Source: Ashinkailepas kermadecensis
Lineage: Eukaryota > Arthropoda > Thecostraca > Neolepadidae
Reading direction: 5' to 3'
Length of the DNA stretch: 64,000 bases
Assembly (NCBI GenBank): GCA_034440615.1
Contig: JAOTOM010004791.1
Coordinates: forward strand, 310,001-374,000
The number at the start of each line of letters is the position of its first letter. Position 1 is the stretch's first letter. The notes beneath the pieces are model-generated. The model worked only from the letters and a program-made list of their open reading frames with translations, made no database searches and was not told where the DNA came from. Shown here piece by piece: positions 43,064 through 54,087 of the stretch. The position numbers and the translations under genes were made by a program.

Positions 43064-43663
43064 TTACTTGGGGACTGTTACCACAGGGAAGTGGCGCCCC
43101 ACTTGAGCTGCCAGCTCTCTAGGCAGCTTGCTGCAAGTATCCGTCTCCAGTACGTAAACACACAGTAGAGTTGCCGTGTTTTTGACGGCGGTGTGTGTGA
43201 GTTTTCGGCCGAACACAGTGAAGGCAACACCCCACGAAATGAGCTGCTGCACCTCGTCGGATGACAGGGACATACACATGGTGCCCTCCACGTACAGTTC
43301 TGTGCGATTGTCATCCCGCACATGCAGTACCGGGTGAGAGCATGTTTCTTGAGCGTTGTAGGCGAATACTCCTTCGAGCTCTTTGAGACCACCAACAAGC
43401 CCCTCCACGCTGCGTCCTGTATGACAACAAACAATGATCACCTACTAACATCTCGCTCAATTACATAAGCACTTTAACACACCCACTAGTGGTATAAGGG
43501 GTAGGTCAATTCCGTAATTGTCAAATTCACCAATTGGGTGCAAATTGACACCTGACAAAATTTTGTGCTGCATCTCTTCTGAAGCTTTACTTTCATCAGT
43601 AACATACGGGAAAACAGTTACAGTACATCGCTGTACGTCTACGCCTCTTAACTTACAACACAT
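43064..43663 (-). CDS. Candidate two-exon gene, product unknown
   Basis: Minus-strand exon 43663-43483 (ATG start, 60 complete codons plus one base) joins exon 43416-43064 across a 66-bp intron that begins GTGTGT and ends with a good acceptor (TTGTTTGTTGTCATACAG). Splicing is in phase (...IPLV-GRSVEGLVGG...) and gives 177 residues ending at TAA. The second exon has coding-like codon use (GTG, CTG, CAG, GAG). It includes AYNAQETCSHPVLHVRDD, ELYVEGTMCMSLSSDEVQQL and WGVAFTVFGRKLTHTAVKNT. I see no signal peptide, membrane segment or known domain. The ATG may be internal: the frame is open only 10 codons further upstream (TAG), where an AG acceptor could add sequence. It is the best non-repeat coding candidate in the window. 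Confidence 0.5.
43417..43482 (-). other. 66-bp GT-AG intron of the candidate gene
   Basis: Donor G|GTGTGTTAAAG, acceptor CATACAG|GACGC. Phase 1. The length is near the minimum for arthropod introns. Confidence 0.5.
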
Positions 43664-45201
43664 ATGCAGGTTGCAACGTGCAGTACTCTAACTACTGCAC
43701 AGCATTGACGATCAAATATTCATGCAGCCGCTTCTGTCTCACTTGTGTCATAATTGATTTAACTCCTGTGGGGAAATTTAGGGCAGGTTTGGCAGGAACC
43801 TCGTTCAAAGAACTTGGGGTACTTTCGTGAACAATGAAGTACAAAATGACCACAAAATCAATAATATTACTGGACTACGAAACTATATTTCTAGCCTAGG
43901 AACATAAATAACATTAAATGTAGAACATGTGGGGTACCTATGGAAGGAGTAGATCCGAAACGCTTGTCCAACTGGGGAAGCTTTCTGCCCGTTGAGGAAG
44001 GCTTGAGGCTGCCCCACATACTTCCTTAAAGTCTATGGCAGTTCCAGTCTGGCGTTACCTTTCACCGCATTGGAAACCCAACCCAATCCGAACAAAACAT
44101 TTTAAAACACAAATAGAGCTAAATAAATAATTTTAACAGCAGTAATGATGTATTTTCTCGGAGATGTATGTTCTTTATATTCTCCACTATTTCCAAAAGG
44201 TAGTTTTTCTTTTAAATTTTTTTATTCTTATTGGGAGAGGTGGGGGTGGGGTGGATTAAAAGTGCACATTATTTGCACCATTCCATTAAATATGTTGCCA
44301 ACTTTGTCCCCCCGTCCCCACCAAACTCGGAAGGAAGAATGCACCCATGGAAGTGAATTCACTAACAGTTGGTTTGGGAGCAATCTCGAAATAAGGTACC
44401 TACCTATCCTTCAAAGTAGTCATTTTTCCATGACAACATCTACATCTCTTCAAAATTATTTTTGCATATGGCAACAAAATTAAATCGGCTTCAGAACACT
44501 GGGGAAATCTGACCCACCCTCGCAATGTCTTCGAAATATCCGCCGGATGAAGTGGCATATCGTGGTTTTCCGTCATCCGTATACTGATAATTGAATGGCG
44601 AGTCAATTACCAGGTCAACAAGGTCAATTGTGGAACTATGACGTAACCTAAATGGACCCAAAAGTTCGATTTTAGACATTTTGACCTCGTTTGATCTTAA
44701 CTTTGGAGAATCGGACCCAAGTGATCCAAAACTTGTCAAAAGTATGATATACATGGGACTATCTACCCGCCAAACCTCGCCTGGCTAATTCTCCTAGATC
44801 ATGTTAGTGGAGGTGAATATGACCCTTCGGTCCCACCAGGGGGTGTAATTTCCAAAGGCCCATCAGTGCCAATGCTAAATGCATCAACAAGCTATTCCAC
44901 GTCGCGCTCTTTACGTAAAAGCAAACCAAGCACAGGTTAGCAAGGCACTATTGCGACATGCTTTGAATACGATACGCATGCGGCTGTTCGCCCAGTCGAA
45001 TTACTCGGCTCGAATGTTCACACGAGAAACATGGAATTATGAAAAGAGCTTCAGGTGCGATTTCTACCCGAGACAACTCTAAGCATCACATGGTCGCTAG
45101 ACACGGATCTGGACCATAAACGGATCACATTAAAAGCCATTAGCACGCGTCCGGATCATGATTTAGGTGTTTAGAGGCGCACAGGCACCGAATGTCGCAT
45201 C
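43664..45201. other. Unassigned stretch
   Basis: AT-rich; only short frames and no recognised repeats. Confidence 0.4.
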
Positions 45202-45226
45202 TCTTGAAATACCTAGTATTTCAAGA
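45202..45226. repeat. 11-bp perfect hairpin, 3-nt loop
   Basis: TCTTGAAATAC, CTA, GTATTTCAAGA. Confidence 0.9.
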
Positions 45227-45519
45227 CATGCGAATTAGTAGATTACATTGCGTGGGTATCGTACCTGGTACGTTTTCTAGTATGTTTACTAGACGGGAGC
45301 GACACTCCCTTCGAAATGCATCACCTCCACGGTTGTCCCCTTTTCACCCTGGCCGGTTCCTCCCACATCTGCGAAAAATGCGAAGGCTGTAATTGATGTC
45401 TGGAAGCTTTTGGGTGCCATAGATGCCTATGGAGTTTCAGCAGTCATCGTGGCCACCGACGGTTCCTAAACCAAGTACCTTGCTTGCTTTTGGTCGGGAC
45501 TACTCAAAGTGAGGAAGAG

Positions 45520-45925
45520 TAGCAGTGCATCAATCAGTTTGGTCAGTAGTCCAGTCAGCCATTTAGTCTGGTTAACCTGGTCAGTCCCGGTTGGTCGGTC
45601 AGTTCGGTCCAGGGTTGGACTTGTGCTTTGCAATCCTGGATATGGAGTGGAAAATTGTTGGGTAATAAAATAAGGAGATATTTTTTCTTCAAACCTATGA
45701 CATCAGAATCTCAGTTTAGACTTTCCAGTGCATATTCAACACCTCACAGAGCAGTTCATTGTAAAACAACATTCAACCTCAAAATTGGAAAAAATAGAGA
45801 ATATTTTTTTGAAGAGGATAATGTTCTGCATGCCAAACATCCAGAAACGGCCTATTTTTCTCGAACCCTGGTCCAGTCAGTGAAGTCAGCACGGTCAGCC
45901 CGGTCGGTCGGTCGTAAGATGAAAT
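45520..45925 (+). repeat. GGTCAGTC-like simple repeat surrounding dispersed repeat X, copy 2
   Basis: GGTCAGT/CCAGTCAG motifs occur at 45525-45615 and again at 45870-45915. Between them (about 45735-45885) lies the block shared with 7560-7715 (ATAATGTTCTG, ATCCAGAAAC, TGGTCCAG). Confidence 0.55.
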
Positions 45926-46580
45926 ACCCTTCATACTATACGGAAATAAAACAGCGCCTAGCTGATTGGAACAGCTGATATTGGAATTTATAAGTTCACT
46001 GAAAACGACTAATCACATGAGTGCCATCAAAAATGTTTGGCGAGTCCACTAACTATTGCATGAAGGTAACATGCCACTTGTCTGTCCTCCATAATTACAG
46101 AAACCGACCGTGTTTGTTCATCACTTCTTATTTTGTATCGAACCAGTGAGGCCGCAAATGACAGCGTGATGCTGTTTGGCAGTGTCCAGATTCTTTATTC
46201 CTACAGTGACTGGTACGAGGTGACGACGTCCAAACTCACAATGACGTCCGCAAAATCGATACGATAGGCATACAATGACGTTCAAACGCAAACACAATAT
46301 GAACTGCTGCTGACATTTTGATGATAATTATGCTATAAATTAAGGTGGGTCGTTCCTCCATCCTCCCTCACACAAAAAGAACTGAAATGGAAAAACAATT
46401 CTCCATATGCTGGTTCCCCTTAAGTTTGGAAATTTTCCTTGGGTTGCAAAATATCACCAACAGGGGGGGGGGGGGTGAAGTAGAGTAATGCATAATGCAA
46501 AATAATGTTAAAATATCAACAACACCCTGTTCCCACAGCTTGCAGGCTTCACTGAGCCAGTAATACATTCATCAAATCAC
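45926..46580. other. Unassigned stretch
   Basis: No gene was seen. G13 lies at 46463-46475. Confidence 0.4.
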
Positions 46581-46581
46581 G

Positions 46582-46650
46582 AAGTGTTATTGCTTAGTAA
46601 GAGCCACAGGTGCCCATTTGGGTTAGCCTATAAAAAGAATACAATAAATG
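46582..46650 (+). repeat. Dispersed repeat Y, third copy
   Basis: GTGTTATTGCTTAGTAAGAG with CCACAGGTGCCCATTTGGGT following matches the core at about 16576-16622 and 16832-16880. Confidence 0.65.
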
Positions 46651-46984
46651 GCCAATTTCACTAACATCACAAGCTGTGTTGCTTTATTTCACAGCAAAGA
46701 AATGAAAATGTTGGCAACGTGGCCAATTTTGTGACTTTGCTTCCCTGACACTTGGCCAATTTCTAAACATGCCACTGGTACAGCCTGTTTCGGCCCAGGA
46801 ACTATCGGACATGCTGAGCCAGGTGCTCCAACTGATATCATACAAATGTGGTGTGAGCACACCTTTAGGTAATATTCAAGTATTGCCCCTCACACTTTCT
46901 TTATATCAACAAGGTATTTTAAGTCACTGGGGAGCTGACTTTCAGTCAGCTATTGGTGACATCACTCAAAAATACCGATACAAA

Positions 46985-47390
46985 TTCAGCCGAGTGCACT
47001 AAATGAGCCCTGGGGCATAACCAGGGAAATTCAGAAGGGGTTTTTGTTGTGCCCATTCAGGGGTGTGAGCAATAACTTATGTCTAGGGAGCAGCTGTGGA
47101 GGTATAAATTCAGGGCTTCACTGGCCATATTCCTTCAAGGGGCGTTGGTTGAGATGGCACTTGGGTGTGCAGGTGCTATTTCATGGGCACCACCAGGGCT
47201 TTCTCTCCGAGAAATAGAGATTCAGATACCACTTCAGGGGCTCAATCAATAATTTTCCATCAGGGCTAGTGCTTCAACTGGACACACATGAATTTCATTC
47301 TGGGAGTAAGGGGGGGAGGGGCAGTTGTGGAAAAGCGAATCCAGGGGCATCACCAAGGATCAATCTTGAAGGGTGCTGCTTCAGCTCCCT
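46985..47390 (+). repeat. Degenerate ATTCAGGGG repeat
   Basis: ATTCAGGGGTGTGAGCAATA-like and CACCAGGG-like cores recur at irregular 60-90-bp spacing. It is similar in style and cores to 9360-9850. Confidence 0.5.
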
Positions 47391-49600
47391 TCATTTCCTA
47401 ATTTGCAATTCATATGCTAATTCCATAATTTGCTCCATCAATGTTTGCTTTGCCCTCCCAATCATTGTATGTTTCAACATTGGACCCTATGGGTGTGCTC
47501 CCCTAAATCCATTATGTGGGCTCATCCATTTCCTCCATGTAGGTAGGTAGGAGAAGCAGGGGTATCCAAACATGTTCTGTTTCCAAACCACCTACCTTTG
47601 GAAGTCTCCTGGCATGTTCAGCACATAAATAACAAAAAAGATGGCAGTATTCATAAAAGATGGACCTTTCCCTACCAAAATGCAAAGGTCCGATCGCATA
47701 GTTCTACCAATTATTCTTGGTAAATATGCCTTAAAAGGTGTTTTTTTTTCTTCTTCACAATACCATGTTTATGAAGGTGACTAAAATGATGGGACCACTT
47801 ATGTTCTGTGCAAATTATTGTTTCTTAATTAATAAAATTCTTGAAATTTTCAGCTTAAAAAATGTAACTAACCTAACCTAACCCATTTGTTTCCTTTATG
47901 TGGGCAAATGCATGCAAACACTTTCCTTATTACCACCTTAAAGCACAATAATACCAAAAAGTTTAATACAAATGTTTTTTTTTTAATTGGATTTTTTTTA
48001 TTCTTCAAAAGCAGCTTAGGTTAGGTTAGGTTACAGTGATAAATTATTTGTAAAATAAAGTGGAATACACCACCTATTGAACAATGAGGAGACATCCTTC
48101 CCAAATAAGTAATGGCATCATGCCTCTTGATGTATGTTTATGAAGACCCCATGCCTTGCTTCTAATGGTGGTTTGTGTGTAAGTATCATGCGTATGCTAA
48201 TTACATATTGTGATACATAAACATCTTGTGCGTAACGTGATTTCAAGTAATTAAATTATCCATATGGTCCACGTTTTAATACAATTTGCTGATAGTATGA
48301 CATTCTTAGCATACTCATTAACATAAGCATCCATAGACAAACATAAGTATCCATATATTAGGTGTCTCCTAAAATAAAAGAAAAAGATGCACATATAAGC
48401 AGGCTATGGGCTCAAAATTTGGGTTTGAAAGACTTCAACGATGTTATAAAGGACATCATTTCCATGGGGAATTTCGACATCTTAGTTGACTCGTTTCGAC
48501 ATCTCACACCTAACGAAAACCCAATATTTTAATGCTGTTAGGTTAGGCTGGGTTAGGTTTCTTGTTCAATTTTTAGAATTTTCAGAGAAGAAATTGCTTG
48601 ACATTTTTCTAAATATATTTTTGGATTTTTATTTTCTCCAAAGGTAGAATTAGGCTAGGTTAGGTTATGTTGCTTTTTCACCTTTCTTTTATGCTAGGTT
48701 ATCTATCTCAAAGCCCTTTTGACATTACTTTGCTCACAACCTGATAAGGTAAGCATTTGCACAGAAAATAAGTGGTCCCATCATAAACAAGGTATTCAAA
48801 AGAAAAATATATTTAAAAAACACCCTTAAAGACAAACTTACCTTCATTTGTAGTGCTAGCAAAGTCCATGGGTATCAGTTTTGGCTTCTGAGAGCAGTCA
48901 GCTTAAGAAAACAGAAAGGAAATGACCTTGGATTTTTTTCTTCAGTTACAACCAGTATTTTTAGCAGCTACTAATAACTTGTAGTACCACAACAGCCACA
49001 GTCAAGTAATCCTGCACAACCACATTTTCATGTTCGGAATATGGCACACCACTACGAAATAATTATCTGTTTTAAAGTTGCTCTTTGCAAATGGTTAAAT
49101 TAATTTCATTGAAAGGAACTGATTCAATATGGATAGCTTGTTCATTTTTGTGTTCAGCAAACACAGTACAATTGGTGGTTCAGCCATACAGAATCAGCAG
49201 TAGAGCTATTTGTTGCACGTCTTAAGTGTTCAGAAACCCCCTCTTCTCCTACCTACCTATTGCGCATTTCTCACATTTAAAAAAAGGAATCAACTGAAAA
49301 AAATAGCACAAACTGATGATAAGGTAGGTATTTGGTATTTTCAAATGTGTAATGAGTGAAAGCAACTTACTAAACATCCGCTTATGTGAATTAGAGCACA
49401 AAAATCCTGCACTTACCGACAGTACAGTTTCGGCACGAAAACATATGAGCAGTGAATTGAATTAGACCATTGCTACGCACTTCATTATTCGCTCCTACAA
49501 CATGGGTTAATGCAACAAACACTAAATTATTGACTTCATGTTACTAGTTCCCTTAATAGTAAGGAAAACGCATGCTCACACCACTCACCCGGTACGATCA
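47391..49600. other. AT-rich unassigned stretch with TTAGG-like runs
   Basis: No gene was recognised. Short GGTTAGGTTAGG runs occur at 47868-47882 (as the complement), 48015-48033, 48538-48560 and 48652-48668. They are interstitial and imperfect, and typical of arthropod intergenic DNA rather than telomere. Confidence 0.5.
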
Positions 49601-49760
49601 GGTCTCAGCTATCTTCAAACACCAACGCACGAAAACCTCCTGCCCCCAACACTGCGCTTTTTACCAACCGACCGTCGAGCGGGAAAATTAAATATGGCGG
49701 GCGCATCGCAAGTTTTAACCCGATGAAGGAAAACCTTTCTGCAGCTGCTTCAACAATCTC
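49601..49760. promoter_or_regulatory. Possible promoter with YY1-like ATGGCGG motif
   Basis: The AAATATGGCGGGC segment near 49690 resembles the YY1 element found at many animal transcription starts. The surrounding block is more GC-rich than its flanks. No gene follows convincingly (the frame from this ATG stops after 10 codons). Confidence 0.18.
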
Positions 49761-49984
49761 GCATCATCGGTTTCTACCCGCGCTGTTCGAATGCCCAATA
49801 CCAGCGAGTATGTACGCGGATAAATACTTGCGCTGGCGAGTACACGATATCGTTGACAACGGATATTTTGGAACGTTCATGCCGGGTGAATGCTTTACTC
49901 GAATGGGGCGGGCGGTGATCTCGTGTGACAATAGTATATTGTAATGAAATGCGGATTATTTGGAGAACGGCGAGTAAGACTGCG

Positions 49985-50105
49985 AGTGATTATTTTACCC
50001 GGGATCATGAATACGCTCATAACGCATAACCATGCGCATCGTATTCGCACTGGTCGGGTAAATTCCCTGTCCTCGGATAAAAATGTTTTCAGTGTAATGT
50101 TTCTG
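49985..50105 (-). repeat. Fragment related to 41945-42060, inverted
   Basis: On the minus strand TACACTGAAAACATTTTTAT, then CCGAGGACAG and TTTACCCGA, match TACACTGAAAATTTTTTACC, then CGAGGACAG and AACCCGA at 41951-41997. The CACTGAAAA end could be a transposon terminus. Confidence 0.55.
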
Positions 50106-50278
50106 CATAACACCTAACTCCATGGGCACAAAATGACAGTAGTTGACCCGCCCTACATCAATAATTCACCACACAACTACCACCGCAGGACAACTCCCGA
50201 GGCCGAGTGTAGTTTGGTGGTGCGTGTGGTCACCACAACCACCCCACGACCACACCTGCGGCGCTTCAGCATCGCCGC

Positions 50279-50480
50279 ATGAGTGAGAAGACAACGAAGA
50301 AATTGATCCATCTTTTCCGCCTGTATCATTCTCCTTCCACTGCCCTCCAAACCCTGGACCTGGAACTGGTGGACGAGTAGTACGAGTACGCTCATATCTC
50401 GGAGGAGGAGGAGGAGGAGTACGCTCATATCGCGGCCCCAGACCGCTCCATTCTACCAGACCTCCAATCTATGCTCCGGT
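50279..50480 (+). pseudogene. Decayed coding-like frame, unassigned
   Basis: ATG at 50279 opens a frame MSEKTTKKLIHLFRLYHSPS... broken by TAG (50378-50380) and continuing YEYAHISEEEEEEYAHIAAP. Codon use is GC-biased. GAGTACGCTCATATC is repeated within it. No family was recognised. Confidence 0.25.
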
Positions 50481-51100
50481 ATGTCGATAGAGAAATGTAT
50501 ATCGAATGGATGGTTGCATGAATGTATGAATGAATGCAATGAATGAAAATAATGATCACGAGAATGAACGAATATAAGACTTGCCAAAGTATGCATGCAC
50601 ACTGGTGTTATAACTCGAAACCTTGGAATACTTAGCCCGACCAAACTAATAAGCTACGTTGGATAACACATTGCCGCAGCATACACTATTTCGGGGTTGT
50701 CGGTAAGGACAATTCAATGTTCGATGTCCACATTGTTCCAGAATGAAGTTTATTGCCTTCGGAATTTCTTTCGTGCTCCACTGACGGCTACAACTTGTCA
50801 CAGTTTAATAAAACGGTACATATTATGCTGCTTATATAATAATGCAGCACAATATACGTTAATAATATAAGTAATACCGCTATGATCACATGAAGCAGAG
50901 CGTTTTGAAGCTTCACCATACATGCTATTCTTATATGCGCACATCTGACACGAATTATCCTACCACGTTGACCATGCTGACCAGCTGCTGTTTAAACACT
51001 TTTAAAAGCAAAGTACCCTCAACGCATCCGCATATTTATCAATTGAGTCTATGTTACAGGCTACGCAGTAGTAGCTATTCAGCACCACGTACCGATGCGC
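50481..51100. other. Unassigned stretch
   Basis: AT-rich; a GAATGAATG short repeat lies at 50515-50570. Confidence 0.4.
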
Positions 51101-51152
51101 AGAGGAGGCGCTCCAGGTCCGACTGATTCGGCTGGCCGACGGTCGGTCGGAT

Positions 51153-51551
51153 GTGACAGTTGACGTCACAGATGGCCATCACACTATCGCCATCGTGACA
51201 CCGCTGATGGCCCGCGTCCACCAACTGCGAGAAGCTGGCGAAATGACGCTCGTCGACGCCGGTGGAAAAACTAACCGCAGCATGACTCGCGTTTTCCTCC
51301 TGTTCGCTGTGGAAGTTGCTGGTGGTCTCCCTCTCGGCGTCATCGTGACGAACGGGGAGAGTCAGTCCACCCTGGTCGAGGGATTTGACCTACTGCAGAG
51401 TATGCAGACCCAATACAGGTCTGCATACTCGACAGACCCTACCCGCAATGCAGGTCGTAAGATGACCTTTCCCCGCTCGGTCCAGGTGGAATTTCCATCG
51501 GCTCGGAGGTGGCACGACGCCGTGCTGCAGCAGGCCACCGCGCTGCGTTGA
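51153..51551 (+). pseudogene. MULE-like transposase fragment
   Basis: A 132-residue frame contains EMTLVDAGGKTNRSMTRVFL and GGLPLGVIVTNGESQSTLVE followed by GFDLLQS. The pattern 'VDATG..D..N..V......AGGLPLGVI.T..QSE..Y..GF.LL' is typical of the core of MULE (Mutator-like) transposases of arthropods, which would cut DNA through a DDE triad; the first Asp would be the D of VDAGG. Upstream and downstream parts are missing, and a perfect hairpin at 51398-51430 interrupts the alignment, so it is a remnant. Confidence 0.55.
51398..51430. repeat. 13-bp perfect hairpin, 7-nt loop
   Basis: GAGTATGCAGACC, CAATACA, GGTCTGCATACTC, inside the MULE-like frame. Confidence 0.95.
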
Positions 51552-52127
51552 AATAACGACCATGAAAATAGTTCGTGCGCATTGATCACGTGAGACGACT
51601 ATTTGCAGTTTGCATGAGCTGCCGTGAGGCCAGTTGCACCCTTCTGATGCCCAGTGTTTTCCAAGGGGAACGTAATATCATGTTAAATTCCACAAACAGG
51701 ATGGATCTTTTTAGCGAGCTAACTAGCGAGCACTAGATAAGTGCACGGTCAACACTTATATACGGCTTGTTTGCATGCTTTTCAGCGTTTTCTATCGCCA
51801 TTCTGGGTATGTTATGAGCTTACTTGATGCTTGCCTTCATTCACCATGTTGGTAATGAAGCCACACAGTACTAAAGGCGACATATCACTTATCTGTAGAG
51901 TAGGGAGATACGTTTCCAAAGGCAATCCAAATGTATCATCCTTTTATGGTAGGCAACACACTATGTGATGGCGACAACAGCGATAGCAACTGTGGCACTG
52001 GTCGTAGCAGAAACTGGACCGGCAGGACGGTTGTGATGAAAGCTCATTGCAGTTAGGACGGCACTAGTGTTCACTGCACTGGCGGCAGCCCGCGAGCATG
52101 ACTCGGCCAGGAGCACGGAGCAAACGG
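51552..52127. other. Unassigned stretch
   Basis: No gene or repeat was recognised. Confidence 0.4.
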
Positions 52128-52420
52128 GCAGCCTCGATCAGGTCGATTATATTGACCCTGGTTATCTGGTCAGTGTCGCCAAGCATCGCCAGGAGAATGT
52201 TTAGCGAGCGAGGTGAGCCATAGGCGAGTTTCTGGCTATGCTGTGCTGTACTGTGGTCAGTGTCGCACATGTGCTGTCTCTGCCACCGTATCTGTTTGGC
52301 TAGGTGCCCACACAGCATAGGCAGAAACTCGCTTGTGGTTCACCTTTAAAATCTTCTTACGATGCTTGGCAACACTGACCAGACATCCATGGCCAAGATA
52401 GTCGACCTGATCGAGGTCAT
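52128..52420. repeat. Inverted repeat, arms about 110-120 bp
   Basis: The left arm (about 52131-52245) and right arm (about 52303-52421) are reverse complements at roughly 75% identity, sharing CCTCGATCAGGTCGA, TCTGGTCAGTGT, GCCAAGCATCG, GCGAGTTTCTG and CTATGCTGTG. The loop is about 60 bp. Read away from the loop, both arms encode the same peptide style (left, minus: LLAMLGDTDQITRVNIIDLI; right, plus: LLTMLGNTDQTSMAKIVDLI), so a coding-like segment was duplicated head to head. Confidence 0.7.
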
Positions 52421-53160
52421 TCATCTGTTAACATTGTGGGTGCTGCCAACTATGATTATTGTAAGGGAACTGACTTATTGATTACATGTGTACATAGTTT
52501 GCATGCGATGTTAGTTCCCAGGCCATAAATTTGGGCTAACCTGAACGTTTTATTGTGATAAATTATGTACTTATCACACAAAATGAAGGGAAATATTTAC
52601 TTAGTAATTTTTACGACAAAACGTGTGAGTGTTGATCGGCATCCAATCCCCAGCCGCTTGTTCTGTCCAAATCCCATCCAATCGGCTCCTTTGCCCACAC
52701 CAAAGGGATGTCCGCGCGGATATCCGGTCCATGTTGTGATTTACCCACATCTTTATCCCAATTTGGAATGCAGGCACGACGAGGCTTGCCAGCCCTTTGT
52801 ATTTGTGTTTGCATTACGAATACGTTCGCTTGCAACGGTGGCTATTATCGTGCCGACATGATTAATTTCGGTGGGATGATTGGATGATTAACATGTCAGG
52901 GTCACAAGTAAGGATATTTGGGCTGTAGGGTAACATGGGGTCGGACCGCCCAGATGGAAACACGTCAGCTACAGGTGCCACGTTCAGCAGTTCTGGGCTG
53001 AACTAGGATGGGCTGAACTAGGCTGAACTAGGCTTCTGGACTGAACTAGGATGTAGGAATTGGGCACGGTCCAGGCCCGGTTCACGCAGGTACGCAGTGC
53101 TGGGGCGGTGGAATGTTCGCCTCGCAGCTGTGTTGCTTCGTTTTGTGGCGCTCCGTCTGC
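52421..53160. other. Unassigned stretch
   Basis: A short CTGAACTAGG repeat lies at 52999-53050. No gene was seen. Confidence 0.45.
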
Positions 53161-53179
53161 GGCAGATCCGGATTTCTCG

Positions 53180-53290
53180 TCCAGTCTGCTCTGTGTGGCG
53201 TCCAGTCTGCTCGGTGGCGTCCAGTCTGCTCGGTGTGGCGTCCAGTTGTCTGTGTGGCGTCCAGTCTGCTCGGTGTGGCGTCCAACGACA
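53180..53290 (+). repeat. About 20-bp minisatellite (GGCGTCCAGTCTGCTCGGTG)
   Basis: Five to six units with small deletions (17-20 bp). The opposite-strand threonine/glycine-like frames are not genes. Confidence 0.9.
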
Positions 53291-53299
53291 CCGACTGGG

Positions 53300-53635
53300 G
53301 CGGACTGGCGCAGGCTGGGGCAGGCTGAGGCGGGCTGAGCAGGCTGAGGCGGGCTGAGCAGGCTAGCAGGCTAAGCAGGCTGAGCAGCTGGGGCAGGCTA
53401 GGGCAGGCTGGGGCTGGCTGGGGCATGTTGTGGCGGCCTGCAGCAGGCTGAGGCGGGCTGAAGCAGGCTGGAGCAGGCTGAAGCAGGCTGGAGCATGCTG
53501 GAGCAGGCTGGGGCAGGCTAGGGCGGGCTGGAACAGGCTGGGACATGCTGTGGCGGTCTGAGGCAGGATGAGGCGGGCCGGAGCTGGCTGGAGCAGGCTC
53601 GGGTAGGCTGGGGCGGGCTGGGGTGGACAGTGGTT
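53300..53635 (+). repeat. 10-bp-type minisatellite (GGGGCAGGCT)
   Basis: About 33 imperfect units of GGGGCAGGCT, GAGGCGGGCT and GGAGCAGGCT. The minus strand gives a proline/alanine/leucine-rich open frame (154 codons) caused by the repeat. Confidence 0.95.
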
Positions 53636-53756
53636 CATTGTCAGTGGCCAGCGTTTGCGTCGGTAATTACCGATACCGATGACTGAACAACGGGACGATC
53701 TCCAGTAAGTAAACAGGATTTCTTTTGATCCCCATTAATCTCAAATAATAAATAAA

Positions 53757-53780
53757 TAAATAAATATATATATATATATA
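53757..53780. repeat. (TAAA)n / (TA)n microsatellite
   Basis: Short AATAAATAAATATATATA run. Confidence 0.9.
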
Positions 53781-53937
53781 TTAGTAAATGTTGGGGGCAG
53801 ATTATCTTTAATGCATGTTTCATTGAATAAAACAACATACTTCGTGTTGATGTGCCTCTTTGAAAGGCTCTTGCCTGATGATGGTCCGTTCTTGTGAAGA
53901 AGCTGCATGTAAAATTGAACCTATATTCTCGCATTCA

Positions 53938-53985
53938 CGTGTGACCGGCACGCGTGTGATGTGTGACCGGCCGCCTCACACTCTC
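53938..53985 (-). repeat. Inverted units of the 22-bp minisatellite
   Basis: GTGTGACCGGCACGCG and GATGTGTGACCGGCCG are two units of the 22-bp array at 54487-56135 in reverse orientation, separated from it by the (TA)n tract and about 400 bp. Confidence 0.7.
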
Positions 53986-53987
53986 TC

Positions 53988-54008
53988 AAACACATACACA
54001 CACTCACG

Positions 54009-54085
<77 letters not shown>
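53988..54085. repeat. (CA)n-(TA)n compound microsatellite
   Basis: CA-rich start, then about 36 TA units (54013-54085). Confidence 0.97.

Positions 54086-54087
<2 letters not shown>

Noticed and set aside
48015..48033. Telomere
   Set aside because: Only three to four TTAGG-like units, interstitial and surrounded by ordinary sequence.
52942..53050. Satellite at CTGAACTAGG repeats
   Set aside because: Only four or five short imperfect copies.
53082..53638. Proline/alanine-rich minus frames of 91-154 codons
   Set aside because: They are produced by the 10-bp and 20-bp repeats.
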